Source: Candidatus Leptovillus affinis (lineage in GTDB: Bacteria; Chloroflexota; Anaerolineae; Promineifilales; Promineifilaceae). Taken from it: a stretch of DNA of 64,000 bases. This document shows, one piece after another, positions 1-8,247 of the stretch. The notes beneath the pieces were generated by a model. The model was given only the letters and a program-made list of their open reading frames with translations, was not told the DNA's origin and did not search any database. Location of the stretch: positions 465,937 to 529,936 of the forward strand of contig JADIYP010000007.1 of assembly GCA_016705235.1 (NCBI GenBank), written 5' to 3'. The position numbers and the translations under genes are program-made. How positions within the stretch are numbered: the first letter of the stretch is position 1; every line of letters begins with the position of its first letter.

Positions 1-2
1 CC

Positions 3-2363
3 GATACCCGCGTCGAACTCCCCTCCCGCGCCAGCCAGCCGCCGGAGATTTACGACGAAACGGCCGTTATCGACAAATTCGGCGTCCGTCCCAACCAGAT
101 CGTCGACTACAAAGCCCTCGTCGGCGACACCAGCGACAACATCCCCGGCGTCAGCGGCGTCGGCCCCAAAACCGCCGCCAAACTGCTCACCCAATACGAC
201 ACCCTGGACAACCTCTACGCCCACCTCGGCGACATCAAAGGCGCCATGGGCCAAAAACTGGCCGACGGTAAAGACAGCGCCTACCTCAGCCAAAAACTCG
301 CCCGCATCGTCACCGACGCCCCCATCCAGCTAGACATCGACGCCTGCCGCACCCAGGACTTCGAGGCCGCCCCCGTCCTGGAAATCTTCCGCGACCTGGA
401 ATTCCGCTCCCTCACCACCCAACTCGTCGACCATTTAGGCGATAACATCGAATTCATCCCGGACAATCCCACCTCCGAACCGGCCACCGAAACCATCATC
501 GTCCGCACCCCCCAACAGCTAGCCGATTTAGTCGCCGCCCTCAACCAGGCCAAACTCATCAGCTTCGACCTCGAAACCACCAGCCTGGACGAAATGCAGG
601 CCAAAATCGTCGGCGTCTGCCTGGCCGTCAAACCGCCCGTCGCCTACTACGTGCCCGTCGGCCACCTCGCCGGCGCGGCCCAATCCACCAGCGGCCAAAT
701 GGCCCTCTTCGCCACCGAACCCATCCTCGCCGACAACCAGCTCCCCCTGGCCGCCGTCATCGAGGCCATTCGCCCGGCCATGACCAACCCCGCCATCCCC
801 AAAGTAGCCCACAACGCCAAATACGACGCCATTATTTTTGAACGGCACGGCCTGCCCGTCAGCCCCATCACCTTCGACACCATGATTGCCGAATGGCTCA
901 CCGACCCATCCACCAAACACAAAGGTCTTAAAGATTTGGCCCGCCACCGCCTGGGCATCGAAATGACCGAAATCGACAGCCTCATCGGCAAAGGCCGCAA
1001 GAACCAAATCAGCTTCGCCGAAGTGCCCATCGAAGACGCCGCCCCCTACGGCTCCGCCGACGCCGACGTCACCCTGCGCCTCGTCAAACCCCTGCGCGCC
1101 GAAATCAAAGAAAAAGGGCTGGAGAAAATACTCGACCTGGAAATGCCCCTCATCGAAGTGCTGTCCGACATGGAACAGCAGGGCATCGGCGTCGATGTGC
1201 CCTTCTTCCGCCAGATGTCCCAGGAGCTAGACGGCCGTCTCATCGCCTTAGAAAAAGAAATCCACGAGATAGCCGCCGAGCCGTTCAACATCAACTCCAC
1301 CCAGCAGCTCAGCGACATCCTCTTCAAAAAACTCGGCCTGCCCACCGAAGGCCTCAAAAAGACCAGCAGCGGCTACTACTCCACCGCCGCCAACGTCCTG
1401 GAAGAGCTAACCGGCGTCGATGAATGGGGCATCATCAAAGCCCTGCTGGAATACCGCGAACTGGGCAAACTCAAAAGCACCTACGTCGACGCCCTGCCCG
1501 AAATGGTGAACCCGGACGACGGCCGTATCCACACCAGCTTCAGCCAGACCGGAGCCATCACCGGCCGCCTCGCCAGCAGCAACCCCAACCTGCAAAACAT
1601 CCCCATCCGCAGCGACGTCGGCCAACAAATCCGGCGCGGCTTCGTCGCCCGCCCCGGCTGGCAGTTCCTCGCCTGCGACTACTCCCAGGTCGAACTGCGC
1701 ATCCTGGCCCACGTCTGCCAGGACGCCGCCCTGCTCAACGCCTTCCGCACCGATCAGGATGTCCACCGCACCACCGCCGCCGCCGTCTACAACATCCCCA
1801 TCGAACAAGTCACCTACAACCAGCGCCGCTTCGCCAAAGCCGTCAACTTCGGCCTGATTTATGGCATGGGCGCCTTCCGCCTCGCCCGCGATTCCGAACT
1901 GACGCTGGCCGAAGCCGAAAAATATATCGAGCAATATTTCGGCCGTTTCCCCGGCATCCGCACCTACCTGGACCAGACCAAACTGCAAGCCCGCCAGCAG
2001 GGTTATGTCGAAACGCTGCTCGGCCGCCGCCGCTACTTCCCCGTCTTCAAATCCACCCTCGGCGGCAGCAACCGCCAGGCCTGGCTGCGCGCCGAACGCG
2101 AAGCCGTCAACCACCCCATCCAGGGCACCGCCGCCGACATCATCAAAATCGCCATGCTGCGCCTGCACGATGCCCTACGCGCCGGCTACCAGGCCCGCAT
2201 ATTACTCCAGGTCCACGACGAACTGCTGCTGGAAGTGCCAGATGAAGAGATGACGGCCGTTAAACCCCTCGTCATCGACACCATGTCCAACGCCTTCCAA
2301 CTCGACGTCCCCCTCAAAGTCGAAGCCTCCACCGGCCACAACTGGCTAGAACTAAAAGATTAA
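3..2363 (+). CDS. polA: DNA polymerase I (5' end outside window)
   Basis: Replication and repair polymerase, cytoplasmic. The frame is open from base 3, so the gene starts upstream; about 786 residues are visible. In order: the end of the 5' nuclease domain with its helix-hairpin-helix (DNIPGVSGVGPKTAAKLL, visible residues about 45-62); a 3'-5' exonuclease domain that looks active (FDLETTSLD near 188, HNAKYDAIIFERHG, YGSADADVTLRL); and the polymerase domain with motif A (DYSQVELRILAHV, near 559), the O-helix (RRFAKAVNFGLIYGMG) and motif C (QVHDELLLE). Stop TAA at 2361. Only the first roughly 130-150 residues of the nuclease domain are missing. The gene is followed by a palindromic gap. Confidence 0.97.
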   Translation, partial: DTRVELPSRASQPPEIYDETAVIDKFGVRPNQIVDYKALVGDTSDNIPGVSGVGPKTAAKLLTQYDTLDNLYAHLGDIKGAMGQKLADGKDSAYLSQKLARIVTDAPIQLDIDACRTQDFEAAPVLEIFRDLEFRSLTTQLVDHLGDNIEFIPDNPTSEPATETIIVRTPQQLADLVAALNQAKLISFDLETTSLDEMQAKIVGVCLAVKPPVAYYVPVGHLAGAAQSTSGQMALFATEPILADNQLPLAAVIEAIRPAMTNPAIPKVAHNAKYDAIIFERHGLPVSPITFDTMIAEWLTDPSTKHKGLKDLARHRLGIEMTEIDSLIGKGRKNQISFAEVPIEDAAPYGSADADVTLRLVKPLRAEIKEKGLEKILDLEMPLIEVLSDMEQQGIGVDVPFFRQMSQELDGRLIALEKEIHEIAAEPFNINSTQQLSDILFKKLGLPTEGLKKTSSGYYSTAANVLEELTGVDEWGIIKALLEYRELGKLKSTYVDALPEMVNPDDGRIHTSFSQTGAITGRLASSNPNLQNIPIRSDVGQQIRRGFVARPGWQFLACDYSQVELRILAHVCQDAALLNAFRTDQDVHRTTAAAVYNIPIEQVTYNQRRFAKAVNFGLIYGMGAFRLARDSELTLAEAEKYIEQYFGRFPGIRTYLDQTKLQARQQGYVETLLGRRRYFPVFKSTLGGSNRQAWLRAEREAVNHPIQGTAADIIKIAMLRLHDALRAGYQARILLQVHDELLLEVPDEEMTAVKPLVIDTMSNAFQLDVPLKVEASTGHNWLELKD

Positions 2364-2370
2364 CACCCAA

Positions 2371-2428
2371 GACCCCAAGGGTTTTCCTCAGCCCAAGACC
2401 CCAAGGGTTTTCCTCAACCCTTGGGGTC
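2371..2428. repeat. Palindromic CCC(T/C)AAGGG-family repeat downstream of polA
   Basis: Two direct copies of GACCCCAAGGGTTTT (2371, 2397) are followed by the inverted AACCCTTGGGGTC (2416-2428), so the transcript can form a strong hairpin. It lies 7 bp after the polA stop and may terminate transcription, but there is no clean T-tract. Confidence 0.8.
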
Positions 2429-2521
2429 TCCCCCACTTCCCCCAAAAACCGTGCGTTTCATAAATCATTCGGTTTTTTCGTGCCACTTTTCACCGCCTTG
2501 CGTGTTATTACTGGTGGAGAC

Positions 2522-2553
2522 GACCCTAAGGGTTTTCCCAAACCCTTAGGGTC
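2522..2553. repeat. Short palindromic repeat, CCCTAAGGG family
   Basis: GACCCTAAGGGTTTT and AAACCCTTAGGGTC form an almost perfect inverted repeat with a tiny loop, 30 bp upstream of the first acyltransferase start. Truncated relative to the 60-bp family members elsewhere in the window. Confidence 0.8.
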
Positions 2554-2583
2554 TACCTAGACACCCTGGGAAAGGAGTTTGTC

Positions 2584-3201
2584 ATGACAGACCACCTGTT
2601 CACCGATAACAACACCAACCACCCGCCAACCGCCGCCGGCTCACTGCCGCGACGCGGCAACCGCGTAACCCGCGCCCTGACCATCGCCATCCTGGCCCTG
2701 TTTGGCTGGCGCGTCACCGGCAGCCTGCCCGACGTGCCCAAAGCCCTCCTCATCGGCGCCCCACACACCACCAACTGGGACTTCCTCCTCACCGTCGCCG
2801 CGATTTACGCCCTGGGCATTCGCCTCAGTTGGATGGGCAAACACACCTTCGTCAATGGTTTTGGTAAGCCATTATGGCATTGGCTGGGCGGCATTCCCAT
2901 CGACCGCCGCGCTACCCACGGCATGGTTGGCAGCATGATCGAGGCCTTCAACCACCACGACCAGCTCCTGGTGGGCATCACCCCCGAAGGCACGCGCAGC
3001 GAGACCCACAAGTGGCACAGCGGCTTTTACCACATCGCCATGGGCGCCAACGTCCCCATCCTGCCGGTAGCTTTTGATTACGGCCGTAAAGAAGTTCACT
3101 TCTACCCCATCTTCCGGCCCACCGGCGACAAAGAAACCGACATCACCCACCTGCAAACCTTATACCAGGATGTGAAAGGCAAGTTCCCCCACTCCTGGTA
3201 G
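2584..3201 (+). CDS. PlsC-like lysophospholipid acyltransferase, copy 1
   Basis: 205 residues. Carries the acyltransferase HX4D catalytic motif (APHTTNWDF, near residue 58) and the glycerophosphate-binding motif (GITPEGTRS, near 135), so it probably transfers an acyl chain to a lysophospholipid or related acceptor at the membrane face. It is shorter than classical PlsC (about 240) and has only weak hydrophobic stretches. The ATG is preceded by AAGGAG at good spacing. A close paralogue follows at 3428 with a 226-bp gap containing a palindromic repeat. Substrate cannot be read from sequence. Confidence 0.85.
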   Translation: MTDHLFTDNNTNHPPTAAGSLPRRGNRVTRALTIAILALFGWRVTGSLPDVPKALLIGAPHTTNWDFLLTVAAIYALGIRLSWMGKHTFVNGFGKPLWHWLGGIPIDRRATHGMVGSMIEAFNHHDQLLVGITPEGTRSETHKWHSGFYHIAMGANVPILPVAFDYGRKEVHFYPIFRPTGDKETDITHLQTLYQDVKGKFPHSW

Positions 3202-3310
3202 ACAGAAAGAACTATTGGACAATCTACAGACTTGTGAAAAAATTATTGGGAGCCAAAGACACCAGGAGGGCGAGTCCGGTCATTGGCATTTATTAAGCAA
3301 TTCTTGTTAC

Positions 3311-3392
3311 GCAGTCACTCTGGTAAAAACCCTAAGGGTTTTACCGAATCAACGGCCATGTACCAGAGGTCGGGTAAACCCTTAGGGTTTTA
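3311..3392. repeat. Palindromic repeat, AAACCCTNAGGG variant
   Basis: GGTAAAAACCCTAAGGGTTTTACC is itself palindromic and is followed about 36 bp later by GGTAAACCCTTAGGGTTTTA. The copy at 15283-15363 shares the flanking text (GCAGTC, ACGAATCAACG, CCAGAGGTC), which defines a subfamily. Lies between the two acyltransferase genes. Confidence 0.7.
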
Positions 3393-3427
3393 GGCGCGTA
3401 CCAACAGTTAAGTAAGAAGGACATCAA

Positions 3428-4078
3428 ATGACCGATAAACAAACTATCATTTACCTGCCGCCCGAAGGCGAAACGCAAGTGCCGCAATTAGGCGATGCCG
3501 TGCCCCGGCGCGGCGGCCCTCTGGCCAGAAACTTCGCCCGCCTGGCCATGCGCCTGTTTGGCTGGCGCATCGAAGGCGTCATTCCCAACAGCAACAAATT
3601 ACTCATCATCGGCGCCCCACACACCTCCAACTGGGATTGGATTTTAGTGATGTTCACCGCCTATTCCCTCGGCGTGCGCATCTCCTGGATGGCCAAACAC
3701 ACCCTGTTCAAGAAACCCTTCGGCGGCATCATGCGCTGGCTCGGCGGCGTCGCCGTCGACCGGCGCGCCAAAAATGGCACCGTCGGCCAGGCTGTCGACA
3801 GCTTCAAGGAGAAAGACGAACTGGTGCTGTGCATCACCCCGGAAGGCACACGCGGCAAAGTGCGCGAATGGAAACAGGGCTTTTACCACATCGCCGAAGG
3901 GGCCAACGTGCCCGTGGTGGTCGCGGCGTTCGATTACGGCCGTAAATCCGTCCGCTTTGGCCCCACCTTCAAACCCACCGGCAACCTGGAAGAAGATTTG
4001 CCCATCATCAAATCCTTTTACGATGGCGTCACCGCCCGGCATCCGGAACATTCTTTCGCCGCGAACGCGCAGCCTTAA
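3428..4078 (+). CDS. PlsC-like lysophospholipid acyltransferase, copy 2
   Basis: 216 residues, paralogous to the gene at 2584 along its whole length (shared PRRG, RLFGWR, IGAPHT-NWD, RISWMAKHTL, ITPEGTR, GFYHIA, FDYGRK). HX4D is APHTSNWDW and the second motif CITPEGTRG. Same inferred role: membrane-associated acyl transfer to a lipid precursor. ATG preceded by AGAAGGA. The pair most likely arose by tandem duplication; differing N-termini suggest separate substrates or regulation, which is inference. Confidence 0.85.
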   Translation: MTDKQTIIYLPPEGETQVPQLGDAVPRRGGPLARNFARLAMRLFGWRIEGVIPNSNKLLIIGAPHTSNWDWILVMFTAYSLGVRISWMAKHTLFKKPFGGIMRWLGGVAVDRRAKNGTVGQAVDSFKEKDELVLCITPEGTRGKVREWKQGFYHIAEGANVPVVVAAFDYGRKSVRFGPTFKPTGNLEEDLPIIKSFYDGVTARHPEHSFAANAQP

Positions 4079-4094
4079 CCCACCCCTTGCCCCG

Positions 4095-4556
4095 ATGACT
4101 TCGACGCTGGTTCACCTCAACCGCCTGCCTTTGGCCGCCTTCCCCGAACTGTTTCACGGCCTGACACCGCCGGAAATAAGCGAGATGCACGGCCGTTTCC
4201 AGGCTCAATTTGTCGGTCCCGGCTGGCTGCGGCGTATCGCCCCGCCCGGTCTGGCCCCCTTGGGTCTGGGCCATTGGTGGGGCAAACGGTTCGACGGCCG
4301 TGGCCAGGGCATGAACATCGTCCGTCGGCGCGGCGAGCTGGTAGAAATCATCCCCATCCACCTGCTCAACGCTGTATCGCTGGTAGACGGCCGTCCCGGC
4401 CTCAACATCACCTACCCGCCCGGAACCCGCTTCCCCTGGCCCATCATCATCGACGAAGTACGCTGGCTGGACGACACCACCCTGCTCGGCCTCACCCTGG
4501 TCACCAAAGTCGGCCTGCACCGGCTGGCCTTACCCTTTTTATTGAAGAGAGACTAG
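4095..4556 (+). CDS. Small protein resembling GXWXG/DUF4334 proteins
   Basis: 153 residues from ATG 4095, 16 bp after the acyltransferase stop. A longer reading of this frame upstream is only a shadow of the acyltransferase. The order LTPPEISEMHGRF, GHWWGKRF, IIIDEVRWLDDTTLLG and a C-terminal LALPFLLKR recalls DUF4334 proteins (WGKRF early, DDDTLLG and FYL-R late), but this is a remembered pattern only. No signal peptide or membrane segment. Its stop TAG (4554-4556) lies inside the inverted repeat of a MITE-like element, so the original C-terminus may have been replaced. Function unknown. Confidence 0.65.
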   Translation: MTSTLVHLNRLPLAAFPELFHGLTPPEISEMHGRFQAQFVGPGWLRRIAPPGLAPLGLGHWWGKRFDGRGQGMNIVRRRGELVEIIPIHLLNAVSLVDGRPGLNITYPPGTRFPWPIIIDEVRWLDDTTLLGLTLVTKVGLHRLALPFLLKRD

Positions 4557-4661
4557 CAGTTTGTCGGAAAAGTCCCCGTAGCCGCGGTTTCTTACCGCGC
4601 CTTCCAGAGGCGGGGTAAGGATACCCCGGCTACAAAAAGAGGTTCTCCGACAAACTGCTAG
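4553..4661. mobile_element. MITE-like element, family B (109 bp)
   Basis: Ends are CTAGCAGTTTGTCGG and its exact inverse. The interior holds two nested hairpins: GTAGCCGCGG with TTACCGCG, and GGGGTAAGGATACCCCGGCTAC. A second full copy of the same length in opposite orientation is at 26654-26762, and a composite at 19838-19968. The CTAG at each end could be a 4-bp target duplication. No coding capacity. Confidence 0.85.
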
Positions 4662-4696
4662 ATACTGGAGACCGGAGATTGGAACCCCACCACCCC

Positions 4697-5806
4697 ATGA
4701 ACATCTACGACCAAATCACCAAACCCACCCTCCTGCTAGACGAAACCATCGCCCGGCGCAACATTGCCCGCATGGCCGCCAAAGCGCGGCAAAGCGGCGT
4801 GCGCTTTCGCCCCCACTTTAAGACCCACCAATCGGCGGAAATCGGCCACTGGTTCCGCGAAGAAGGGGTGACGGCCGTCACCGTTTCCTCCGTCGACATG
4901 GCCGCCTACTTCGCCCAACACGGCTGGGACGACATCCTCATCGCCTTCCCCGCCAACCTGCGCCAACTGAGTGACCTGGATCAATTGGCCGCCCAGGTGC
5001 GCCTCCACCTGCTGCTGGAATCGGTAGAAGCCGCCGAACGCCTCAGCGCCGGGCTGCGCCACGAGGTAGCCATCTGGCTAAAAATCGACGTCGGTTATCA
5101 TCGGACCGGGTTGGATTGGCAAAACATGGCGGACATTACGGCCGTTGCCCAAACCGTCCACGCCCTGCCCCGCCTGCGCCTCGCCGGTCTGCTCACCCAC
5201 GCCGGCTACGGCTATACAGTAGGCGGCGCGGCTGAAGCCAACGCCGTTTATGAACAGATGGTAACGCGCATGAACGCCGTCCGCGACGGGCTGCGCGTTG
5301 TGGGGCTGGAAACGGCCGTGTCCATCGGCGACACCCCCACCGGCAGTCTGGTCGACCGGTTCGACGGTGTGGATGAAATCCGGCCGGGCAACTTTGTCTT
5401 TTACGATACCATGCAGGTGTCCATCGGCGCCTGCCAGCCAGAAGACGTGGCCGTCGCCTGCGCCTGCCCCATCGTCGCCAAACACGCCGACCGCCGCCAG
5501 ATTGTGGTCTACGGCGGCGCGATCCACCTTTCCAAAGAGCGGCTGGCAGACGCCGATGGGCAGGTGAATTACGGCCGTATCGCCCTGCCTGCGGCGCACG
5601 GCTGGCGCATCCTCCCGCCGCAAAACGTCGTCAAAACGATGTCGCAAGAGCACGGCATCATTCAGGCCGACGAGACGCTGTTTCAGCAGGCGCAAATCGG
5701 CGATTTGCTGCTGGTGCTGCCCGTCCATTCCTGCCTGACAGCCAATTTACTCAAACGCTACCTGACCCTGGACGGCCGTTGGATTGAGATGGCCGATATT
5801 CATTGA
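4697..5806 (+). CDS. D-serine dehydratase / D-threonine aldolase-like PLP enzyme
   Basis: 369 residues of the alanine-racemase-like (fold type III) N-terminal domain plus the D-serine-dehydratase-like C-terminal domain (DSD1 family). The PLP lysine is in FRPHFKTHQS (near residue 40). The metal-binding His and Cys of the family are visible as HGIIQ and PVHSCLTANL near the C-terminus. Expected role: metal- and PLP-dependent cleavage or dehydration of a D-hydroxyamino acid; the exact substrate is not decided by these motifs. ATG 4697 is chosen over 4679 because family members begin close to the Y-D-x-I-x-K-P-T segment. It follows a MITE-like element, so its promoter may be partly element-derived. 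Confidence 0.85.
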   Translation: MNIYDQITKPTLLLDETIARRNIARMAAKARQSGVRFRPHFKTHQSAEIGHWFREEGVTAVTVSSVDMAAYFAQHGWDDILIAFPANLRQLSDLDQLAAQVRLHLLLESVEAAERLSAGLRHEVAIWLKIDVGYHRTGLDWQNMADITAVAQTVHALPRLRLAGLLTHAGYGYTVGGAAEANAVYEQMVTRMNAVRDGLRVVGLETAVSIGDTPTGSLVDRFDGVDEIRPGNFVFYDTMQVSIGACQPEDVAVACACPIVAKHADRRQIVVYGGAIHLSKERLADADGQVNYGRIALPAAHGWRILPPQNVVKTMSQEHGIIQADETLFQQAQIGDLLLVLPVHSCLTANLLKRYLTLDGRWIEMADIH

Positions 5807-5810
5807 GGAA

Positions 5811-5868
5811 GTTGGTTAGTTGAGTTGGCTGGGTTGGCCAGCCAACCAACCAACTCAACCAACCAACC
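5811..5868. terminator. Long GTTGG/CCAAC stem-loop after the PLP enzyme
   Basis: A nearly perfect inverted repeat (GTTGGTTAGTTGAGTTGG against CCAACTCAACCAACC) begins 5 bp after the stop, followed by CCAA tetranucleotide iterations to about 5880. It would fold strongly in RNA. No U-tract, so termination is only suggested. Confidence 0.55.
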
Positions 5869-5887
5869 AACCAACCAACTCTCAACA

Positions 5888-5929
5888 CGAAAACGGCCGT
5901 CTCTCTTTTCAGAAAGACGGCCGTTTTCG
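5888..5929. terminator. ACGGCCGT-containing hairpin, bidirectional terminator candidate
   Basis: A 14-bp perfect stem CGAAAACGGCCGTC / GACGGCCGTTTTCG with a 14-nt loop (5902-5915). It sits between the convergent genes ending at 5806 and 6110. Each arm contains the genome-wide octamer. Confidence 0.6.
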
Positions 5930-6109
5930 CGTTGGGAGGGTGAGGATTTGAAGGGGAATTGAGAGGGGACCAGCGCTTTACAGCGCCGGCATATTTGGGG
6001 GGAAGAGGATGTTTTGGAGCAAATCGGGTCGTATGTTTGCATGAGTATAGTAGCACATGCGTTCTAAATCGTCAAGGCGAATATGGCCCAATTTGCCTTA
6101 TTCATGATC

Positions 6110-6682
6110 TCATCCCGCGCCAGCAACCCCTGCCCCGTACCCATACGCGCCGGGGAAATCGGCGGCTACTTCCTTTTTTTTGCCGCTCCACTGGTCGATG
6201 CTCAAACGGAAAACGGCCGTGCGCTTCAGCTCTTCAGCCACCGGCGGGCGATAATCCTGCCCCGGCGTCAGGTGCGGCGCGTATTTGTCCAACAGCCGCT
6301 GCAACCCATGAGTGGCTTCTGCTTCATCGGTGATCAAAACGGCCGTGCCAAACACCACCACGCTGGCATACTCCACGCTAAATTCCAGAGCCACCTCGGC
6401 CGGCAGCAGCCGCCCCATCTCGCTGACGGTGAAACAGTAACGGCCGTCGGCCACGATGTTTGCCTGCGTGCGGCCCACTTTCGCCGTGTGCATATAAATC
6501 ACCTGGGCCGCCTCATCATAAACAAACAAATTACTGTTCAAAAACGGCTGGCCATCATGCTGCGTGGCCAAATAACCAATCGGCGCGCGGTGCAGCAAGG
6601 CGCGAATCCAGCTCTCATCCGTCACTTCACGATCTTGCCGCCGCACCGCGTTAACCGGCAGCGTACGATAATCTTTGCTCAT
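6110..6682 (-). CDS. Pyridoxamine 5'-phosphate oxidase-family (FMN-binding split barrel) protein
   Basis: 190 residues from ATG 6682 (AAGGAAG upstream; longer starts lack support). The pattern RALLHRAPIGYLATQHDGQPFLNSN, then a central HTAKVGRTQANI, is that of the PNPOx-like split-barrel family found in nitroimidazole-resistance and heme/F420/FMN-binding proteins. It probably binds a flavin or deazaflavin and reduces a small substrate, but the family is too diverse to name one. Convergent with the PLP-enzyme gene. The C-terminus is Gly/Ala-rich and low in conservation. Confidence 0.75.
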   Translation of the reverse strand: MSKDYRTLPVNAVRRQDREVTDESWIRALLHRAPIGYLATQHDGQPFLNSNLFVYDEAAQVIYMHTAKVGRTQANIVADGRYCFTVSEMGRLLPAEVALEFSVEYASVVVFGTAVLITDEAEATHGLQRLLDKYAPHLTPGQDYRPPVAEELKRTAVFRLSIDQWSGKKKEVAADFPGAYGYGAGVAGAG

Positions 6683-6899
6683 AGGGTATGCATTCTTCCT
6701 TATCATAATAGTCGCGCCGGACTCAGATCGCCGGACACGCACGTTTAAGGCCCAGGAATATCCGCTCTATCCGTGTTCATCGGCGTCCCATCCTTCAAAT
6801 AAGTCTGCGGTTATTAGATAGGCTTTTCCGCGTAATTATGAGCCTTGTGCGCGGTTCAAGCAACCACCGCACCCATAGATCACCAGACAACACAAGCCA

Positions 6900-6942
6900 C
6901 AAATCGGCCATTCAGCCGCCACGCTCATTGCTGGCCGATTTG
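6900..6942. promoter_or_regulatory. Inverted repeat next to the nagA promoter (operator candidate)
   Basis: CAAATCGGCCA (6900-6910) and TGGCCGATTTG (6932-6942) are perfect 11-bp inverse half-sites about three helical turns apart. The right arm ends 1 bp before the -35 box. Position and symmetry suggest a repressor or activator site controlling nagA and the SIS gene; the regulator is not in the window. Confidence 0.5.
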
Positions 6943-6943
6943 A

Positions 6944-6972
6944 TTGACAGTCGACCGTGCATGATGTAAAGT
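6944..6972 (+). promoter_or_regulatory. Probable sigma-70-type promoter of nagA
   Basis: TTGACA (6944-6949), a 17-bp spacer and TAAAGT (6967-6972), 38 bp upstream of the nagA ATG. The -35 box is perfect and the -10 box matches 4 of 6. Confidence 0.6.
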
Positions 6973-7010
6973 TTGTTAAGTCATTTTACAAAGATTGATG
7001 AATTTTTGGA

Positions 7011-8180
7011 ATGCTCATCATCCGCCACACAACCGTCCTGACCCCCGATCAAACCATGCACGATGCTGCCGTGCAGGTGGATAACGGCCGTATCACCCAC
7101 ATCGCCCCCACCGCCCACCTGCCCATACCGCCACACGCCTCAGTCGTAGAGGGAGACGGCCGTACCCTGGTCCCAGGCTTGCTCGATTTGCAGCTCAACG
7201 GCGCATTCGGCCACGACTTCACCACGGATCCGGGGGCCATCTGGGCCGTCGCCGCCGACCTGCCCCGCTGGGGCGTGACGGCTTTCCTGCCCACAATCAT
7301 CACCTCGCCGCTGGCGCAAATCGCCCAGGCGCAGGATGTGGTGCGGCACGGCCGTCCGCCCAACTTTCGCGGCGCGGAACCGCTGGGGCTGCACGTCGAA
7401 GGCCCCTTCCTGAACCCGGCCAAAAAAGGGGCGCACAACCCGGCCTACCTGCGCCTGCCGGAGCCAACGGCCGTGGCCGATTGGTCGCCCGCAGCCGGCA
7501 TCCGCCTGGTGACGCTGGCCCCGGAGTTGCCAGGCGCATTGGCCCTGGCGCAAGAATTGGCCGCCCGCGGCGTGGTTGTCAGCGCGGGCCACTCGATGGC
7601 CACCCTGGCCGAAGCACAGGCCGCCTTTGCCCACGGCGTGGGGTATGGCACGCACCTTTACAACGCTATGCCGCCCCTCGGCCACCGCGAGCCAGGGCTG
7701 GTCGGGGCGCTGCTTCACACCGACAGCGTCGTCGTCGGCATCATTCCCGACGGCATTCACGTCCATCCGGCGCTGGTGAAGCTGGCCTGGCAGGCCAAAG
7801 GGCCGCATGGCCTGAACGTGGTAACAGATGCGATGGCCGCGCTGGGCTGCCCGCCCGGCGTCTACCGCCTGAACGATTTTGACGTGACCGTGACAGAACG
7901 GGAAGCGCGGCTGGCGGATGGCACGTTGGCCGGCAGCGTGTTGGATTTGATCACGGCCGTGCGCCATCTCATCGCCTTCACCGGCTGCGCCTTGAGTGAT
8001 GCTCTGGCAACAGTTACCACCACCCCGGCCAAAGTGTTGGGATTGGAGGAGTACGGCCGTATCGCCCCCGGCAGCCGCGCCGATCTGGCGCTGCTCAACG
8101 ACGATCTTCAAGTGGACCTGACCCTGGTTGCCGGCGAGATTGTGTACCGGAGACCAAGAGGAATCACGATGAGACCCTAA
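7011..8180 (+). CDS. nagA: N-acetylglucosamine-6-phosphate deacetylase
   Basis: 389 residues, normal length. Removes acetate from GlcNAc-6-P to give glucosamine-6-P in amino-sugar or peptidoglycan recycling; cytoplasmic amidohydrolase. Family landmarks in order: VPGLLDLQLNGAFGHDF, LHVEGPFLNPAKKGAHNP (metal-binding Glu), SAGHS, GTHLYNAMPPLGHREPG, IPDGIHVHP and TDAMAALG (catalytic Asp). Start chosen at the ATG just downstream of a good promoter; there is no strong Shine-Dalgarno. The next gene encodes a SIS-domain enzyme of the kind that deaminates glucosamine-6-P, so the two probably form a GlcNAc-6-P to fructose-6-P pathway. Confidence 0.93.
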   Translation: MLIIRHTTVLTPDQTMHDAAVQVDNGRITHIAPTAHLPIPPHASVVEGDGRTLVPGLLDLQLNGAFGHDFTTDPGAIWAVAADLPRWGVTAFLPTIITSPLAQIAQAQDVVRHGRPPNFRGAEPLGLHVEGPFLNPAKKGAHNPAYLRLPEPTAVADWSPAAGIRLVTLAPELPGALALAQELAARGVVVSAGHSMATLAEAQAAFAHGVGYGTHLYNAMPPLGHREPGLVGALLHTDSVVVGIIPDGIHVHPALVKLAWQAKGPHGLNVVTDAMAALGCPPGVYRLNDFDVTVTEREARLADGTLAGSVLDLITAVRHLIAFTGCALSDALATVTTTPAKVLGLEEYGRIAPGSRADLALLNDDLQVDLTLVAGEIVYRRPRGITMRP

Positions 8181-8203
8181 GGGTTTTAAAAACCCTTAGG
8201 GTC
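8173..8203. repeat. Short CCCTAAGGG palindrome between nagA and the SIS gene
   Basis: GACCCTAAGGGTTTT-AAAAACCCTTAGGGTC, near-perfect. The nagA coding sequence ends inside it (stop TAA 8178-8180). Could modulate read-through into the next gene. Confidence 0.75.
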
Positions 8204-8247
8204 TGCGTCCAAAACAAACGACACAAATGAACCACAGGAGAGATACG

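Noticed and set aside
1407..2168. 253-codon minus-strand frame and 273-codon plus-strand frame within polA
   Set aside because: Both overlap the polymerase motifs and have biased low-complexity composition; shadows of polA codon usage.
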